The notes below the pieces were generated by a model. The model was given only the letters and a program-made list of their open reading frames with translations. It ran no database searches and was not told the DNA's origin. Of a stretch of 64,000 nucleotides of DNA, positions 61,533 through 64,000 are shown in pieces (within the stretch, counting starts at the first letter, position 1; each line of letters begins with the position of its first letter). This DNA is from Sphingobacterium haloxyli (GTDB taxonomy: Bacteria; Bacteroidota; Bacteroidia; Sphingobacteriales; Sphingobacteriaceae), in the NCBI RefSeq assembly GCF_002980525.1, contig NZ_PVBQ01000002.1:248001-312000 (forward strand). The letters run 5' to 3'. The position numbers and the translations under genes were made by a program.

Positions 61533-62411
61533 ATGGTAGGTAGTTGTGCGTTGATCGACACGCAATACGCTTTTCAATATCAATACATAACAGGAAATAC
61601 GCTGTTTTCTTATCAAACAGAAAGAGCTTGCTATGTCAATGTGCTTTCCCATGATTGTTCACAAACCGTTCATTACACCTTATCCTACGATTCGTACGTT
61701 TTGCCAGAAGGGCATAATGTTATTCATTATCTCGAGGCGCGCAGTACAGTCGAAATACGAAGCGAAGACGAGCGCAACTATCTTGTCATTGTATTGATCG
61801 CTCCGGAAAGTCTTAATTTTTTTCACGATAAATATCAGCGCGAATCAGGAAGGTTTGCAGGAGGTTTTGTCACAAGAAGTGATACGCGATTTCGACTTTT
61901 ATTCGAACAGCTTAATTCATTATCAGAGACGGATTTGCTCTACAGAATGCGTACAGAGCTGATTATTTTGGATTTTGTACTGCATCAAATCGAATCACTG
62001 GCTGTAGAAAGTGAAAGTACACAGCAGGTGGTCATGGTTAAAGATCATTATGCAAAAGTTTTACTTGCTAAACAAATTATTGAAGAGGATTTGTCAAAGA
62101 ACCGTAACATCCCCGAGCTTGCCAAACAGGTAGGTACTAATGTACAATACTTAAAGAAGTATTTTAAGCAATATTTTGGTAAAACGGTTATGAATTACAT
62201 CACGGAGAAAAAGATGGAATATGCCAAAGAACTTATCCTTACCGGCAACCACCGGATATCGGATGTGGCTCGAATGACAGGGTATAAACATGCTACCCAT
62301 TTCACTACTGCTTTTAAAAGGCATTTTGGCTTCATTCCAAATTCCTTAAAATATAGCTTCCTGCTATTACAGGGGACTGAAATTATAGTAGAGCTAGGTT
62401 ATGTTTGGTAA
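61533..62411 (+). CDS. AraC-family transcriptional regulator
   Basis: A 292-residue regulator. The C-terminal ~100 residues hold the two AraC helix-turn-helix motifs: RNIPELAKQVGTNVQYLKKYFK with FGKTVMNYITEKKMEYAK, and HRISDVARMTGYKHATHFTTAF with KRHFGFIPNSLK. The N-terminal ~180 residues are of the PchR-like type, which bind small ligands such as siderophores or signals. I use the ATG at 61533; a TTG at 61509 lies next to the -7 box. It may control the divergent TlpA gene or genes outside the window. Confidence 0.92.
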   Translation: MVGSCALIDTQYAFQYQYITGNTLFSYQTERACYVNVLSHDCSQTVHYTLSYDSYVLPEGHNVIHYLEARSTVEIRSEDERNYLVIVLIAPESLNFFHDKYQRESGRFAGGFVTRSDTRFRLLFEQLNSLSETDLLYRMRTELIILDFVLHQIESLAVESESTQQVVMVKDHYAKVLLAKQIIEEDLSKNRNIPELAKQVGTNVQYLKKYFKQYFGKTVMNYITEKKMEYAKELILTGNHRISDVARMTGYKHATHFTTAFKRHFGFIPNSLKYSFLLLQGTEIIVELGYVW

Positions 62412-62429
62412 TTTTTATAAAATAATGGC

Positions 62430-62465
62430 AACAAGTGACGAGTAGCTAGATTCCCGTCACTTGTT
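62430..62465. terminator. Terminator between the AraC gene and nagB
   Basis: AACAAGTGACG pairs with CGTCACTTGTT, an 11-pair perfect stem with a 14-base loop, between convergent genes. Confidence 0.82.
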
Positions 62466-62478
62466 ATTCCGTTATTTG

Positions 62479-64000
62479 TTACGCAAATTTCCATCTCACG
62501 AAAGCCTCAATTGCCTCGTAATCTGCCAATCCCAGTTTATGATATAACTCCGCTGTTTCGCTTGTTCGATTTTCCGCACGCACCCAAAATTCACGTGGGT
62601 CGTCCCCCGGAAACACAGGCACATCTTTTTGGGATTGGTGTTTAAAGATAGCAAGACGCTTGCGTTTAACTTCTTGTGGAGAAAGTGGAACCGCCATTTC
62701 AATCTCGTGAATTGGATATTCATGCCAAGCGCCTCGATACAGCCATAACCAGCAGTCATTTGTCCAGTCATCTGTCTTTGATAGGCGCTTCAAGGCTTCG
62801 AACAGTATATCAAAACATACCTTATGCGTCCCATGCGGATCTGCGAAATCACCGGCCGCAAATACCTGATGCGGTTTTACTTTTCGGAGCAATTCCATCG
62901 TTTGCTGGATGTCATCTTCATAAGAAACTTCCTTGGAAAACTTACCGCGATCATAGAAAGGTAAATCTTGAAAATGAATATTATCGTCTGGAAGCCCCAC
63001 AAAACGTGCCCCCGCGATAGCTTCTCCTTTGCGTATTAACGCCTTTACTGAACGGATGATTTCGGGATCGACCTGATTTGGCTGTTTTGTTTTGAAAAAC
63101 TCTTTCGCTTCCTTATAGATTTTGGCAGTAACACCGTTGTCATCATCGACAGCAACGGCAAAATCTTGGACAAATTCGAGGTATCGCAATACATCGTCGT
63201 CCCAAACCGCCGTATTGCCTGAAGTTTGATAAGCAACATGCACATTATGTCCTTGATCAGCTAGCCGGATAAATGTTCCACCCATAGAAATGACATCGTC
63301 ATCGGGGTGCGGTGAAAACAGGATAACATTTTTGTGTCCCGGTTCTGCTCTTTCGGGACGATTGGTATCATCTACTCCGGGCTTTCCTCCCGGCCAGCCG
63401 GTGATGGTACGTTGCAATTCATTGAAAATCCTGATATTGATGCTGTATGCAGGCCCTTTTTCCGTTACTAGTTGAGCCATACCATTATTGTTATAGTCGT
63501 CATCGGTAAGCTTTAAGATAGCTTTATTCAATTTCAATGATAACCACACAACAGCTTTTTTTATCAATGTATCGGTCCATGTTACTTCATGTGCTAACCA
63601 AGGCAAATCAAAACGCGTCAATTGTGAAGCCGCATCTCTATCCAGTATAAATTCGACCGAATCAGAAAGTTGGAGGTATGTGGCCGGTATGTCCGACGAT
63701 ATTTCTCCTTCCACAGCTTTTTTTACAATCTGCGCTTTTTTCTCATTCCAAGCCATGAGGACAATCTCTTTAGCTTTAAAGATGGTTCCAACCCCCATCG
63801 TCAGCGCTTTGGTGGGTACATTTTCTTTACCTCCAAAATCACGGGAAGCGTCCCGGCGTGTCAGGTCATCCAATACGACTAAGCGGGTACCCGAGTTTGG
63901 CGCTGAACCGGGTTCATTAAACCCGATGTGTCCTGTCCGACCGATACCTAGAAGCTGGATATCGATGCCTCCTAAATTGGATATTTTCTGCTCATATGCT
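62479..64000 (-). CDS. nagB: Glucosamine-6-phosphate deaminase-like protein with PIG-L domain, 5' partial
   Basis: A long-form NagB whose start lies beyond the window; the frame stays open to base 63999. The deaminase half is recognised by LLGIGRTGHIGFNEPGS (just inside the window end), TKALTMGVGTIFKAKEIVLMA and the glutamate-containing VEGEISSDIPATYLQ. After residue ~200 of the visible part comes a PIG-L/LmbE-like deacetylase domain with LFSPHPDDDVISMGGT, VHVAYQTSGN and ADPHGTHKVCFDIL. Bacteroidota commonly carry this ~640-residue fusion. It converts glucosamine-6-phosphate to fructose-6-phosphate and ammonia; the role of the second domain is not established. The apparent ATG at 63873 is internal. 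Confidence 0.92.
   Translation of the reverse strand, partial: AYEQKISNLGGIDIQLLGIGRTGHIGFNEPGSAPNSGTRLVVLDDLTRRDASRDFGGKENVPTKALTMGVGTIFKAKEIVLMAWNEKKAQIVKKAVEGEISSDIPATYLQLSDSVEFILDRDAASQLTRFDLPWLAHEVTWTDTLIKKAVVWLSLKLNKAILKLTDDDYNNNGMAQLVTEKGPAYSINIRIFNELQRTITGWPGGKPGVDDTNRPERAEPGHKNVILFSPHPDDDVISMGGTFIRLADQGHNVHVAYQTSGNTAVWDDDVLRYLEFVQDFAVAVDDDNGVTAKIYKEAKEFFKTKQPNQVDPEIIRSVKALIRKGEAIAGARFVGLPDDNIHFQDLPFYDRGKFSKEVSYEDDIQQTMELLRKVKPHQVFAAGDFADPHGTHKVCFDILFEALKRLSKTDDWTNDCWLWLYRGAWHEYPIHEIEMAVPLSPQEVKRKRLAIFKHQSQKDVPVFPGDDPREFWVRAENRTSETAELYHKLGLADYEAIEAFVRWKFA

Noticed and set aside
1153..62478. tRNA, rRNA or known riboswitch genes in the intergenic gaps
   Set aside because: I looked through the gaps by eye for cloverleaf arms and CCA ends and found none. 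A covariance-model search would be needed to exclude small RNAs.
63670..63882. ATG at 63873 as the start of nagB
   Set aside because: The same frame continues to the window end and includes the deaminase motif GHIGFNEPG upstream of that ATG.

Overview
The window comes from a member of the Bacteroidota, most likely the Sphingobacteriaceae (Sphingobacterium/Pedobacter-like). The reasons are two SusC/SusD outer-membrane uptake loci, each with its own ECF sigma factor and FecR-type anti-sigma factor; TAnnTTTG-type -7 promoter boxes; very few Shine-Dalgarno sequences; a long NagB with a PIG-L-like C-terminal half; and a tyrosine ammonia-lyase closely resembling the Flavobacterium flexirubin-cluster enzyme. 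It looks chromosomal. I see no rRNA, tRNA, CRISPR array, prophage or insertion sequence.

Layout. 1-13.0 kb is mostly housekeeping: a truncated PaaK-like adenylating enzyme, an SNF2 helicase, dapF, an HtrA protease, a low-molecular-weight phosphatase, a cyclophilin, exonuclease III, a hybrid histidine kinase and trhO. 13.5-22.5 kb is a loose surface/secretion region: two glycosyltransferases, a lipoprotein, a subtilisin with a partner carrying an S74 chaperone domain, an FkbM methyltransferase, a flippase and an asparagine-synthase-like protein. 22.5-27.2 kb holds a DeoR regulator, asd, a threonine dehydrogenase-like epimerase, yebC and a protein with perfect 36-residue tandem repeats. 27.2-33.6 kb is a compact aryl-polyene/flexirubin-type cluster: a divergent flavin-dependent halogenase-like oxidoreductase, then tyrosine ammonia-lyase, ketoreductase, ketosynthase, ACP, acyltransferase and dehydratase. 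33.9-39.0 kb carries proC-proB, xseB/xseA and a serine hydrolase that looks like the C-terminal half of a GH3/beta-lactamase fusion. 39.1-45.6 kb is uptake locus 1 (sigma, FecR, SusC, SusD). radA, a sulfatase and a DUF808 membrane protein follow. 50.0-60.7 kb is uptake locus 2 (sigma, FecR, STN-domain SusC, SusD, DUF4843 and PKD-like lipoproteins, TlpA-type thioredoxin). The window closes with a second TlpA-like protein, an AraC regulator and a nagB that runs off the edge.

How the genes work together. In the polyene cluster, the lyase would supply 4-coumarate as starter, KS/KR/DH/ACP would extend it, and the acyltransferase would attach the product to a lipid. No second KS (chain-length factor), dialkylresorcinol (darA/darB) enzyme or coumarate ligase is in the window, so those steps must be encoded elsewhere or be absent. 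In each uptake locus the sigma factor, released from FecR by a signal from its SusC partner, would activate the fecR-susCD genes. The two fecR genes share a candidate promoter motif with identical spacing.

The least expected structure is a dispersed, hairpin-rich intergenic repeat with five copies, all in the same orientation (near 1.2, 4.6, 13.2, 23.3 and 37.1 kb). Its stems change in a compensatory way between copies. Three copies end in an inverted copy of the leading hairpin, giving a miniature-element-like architecture.
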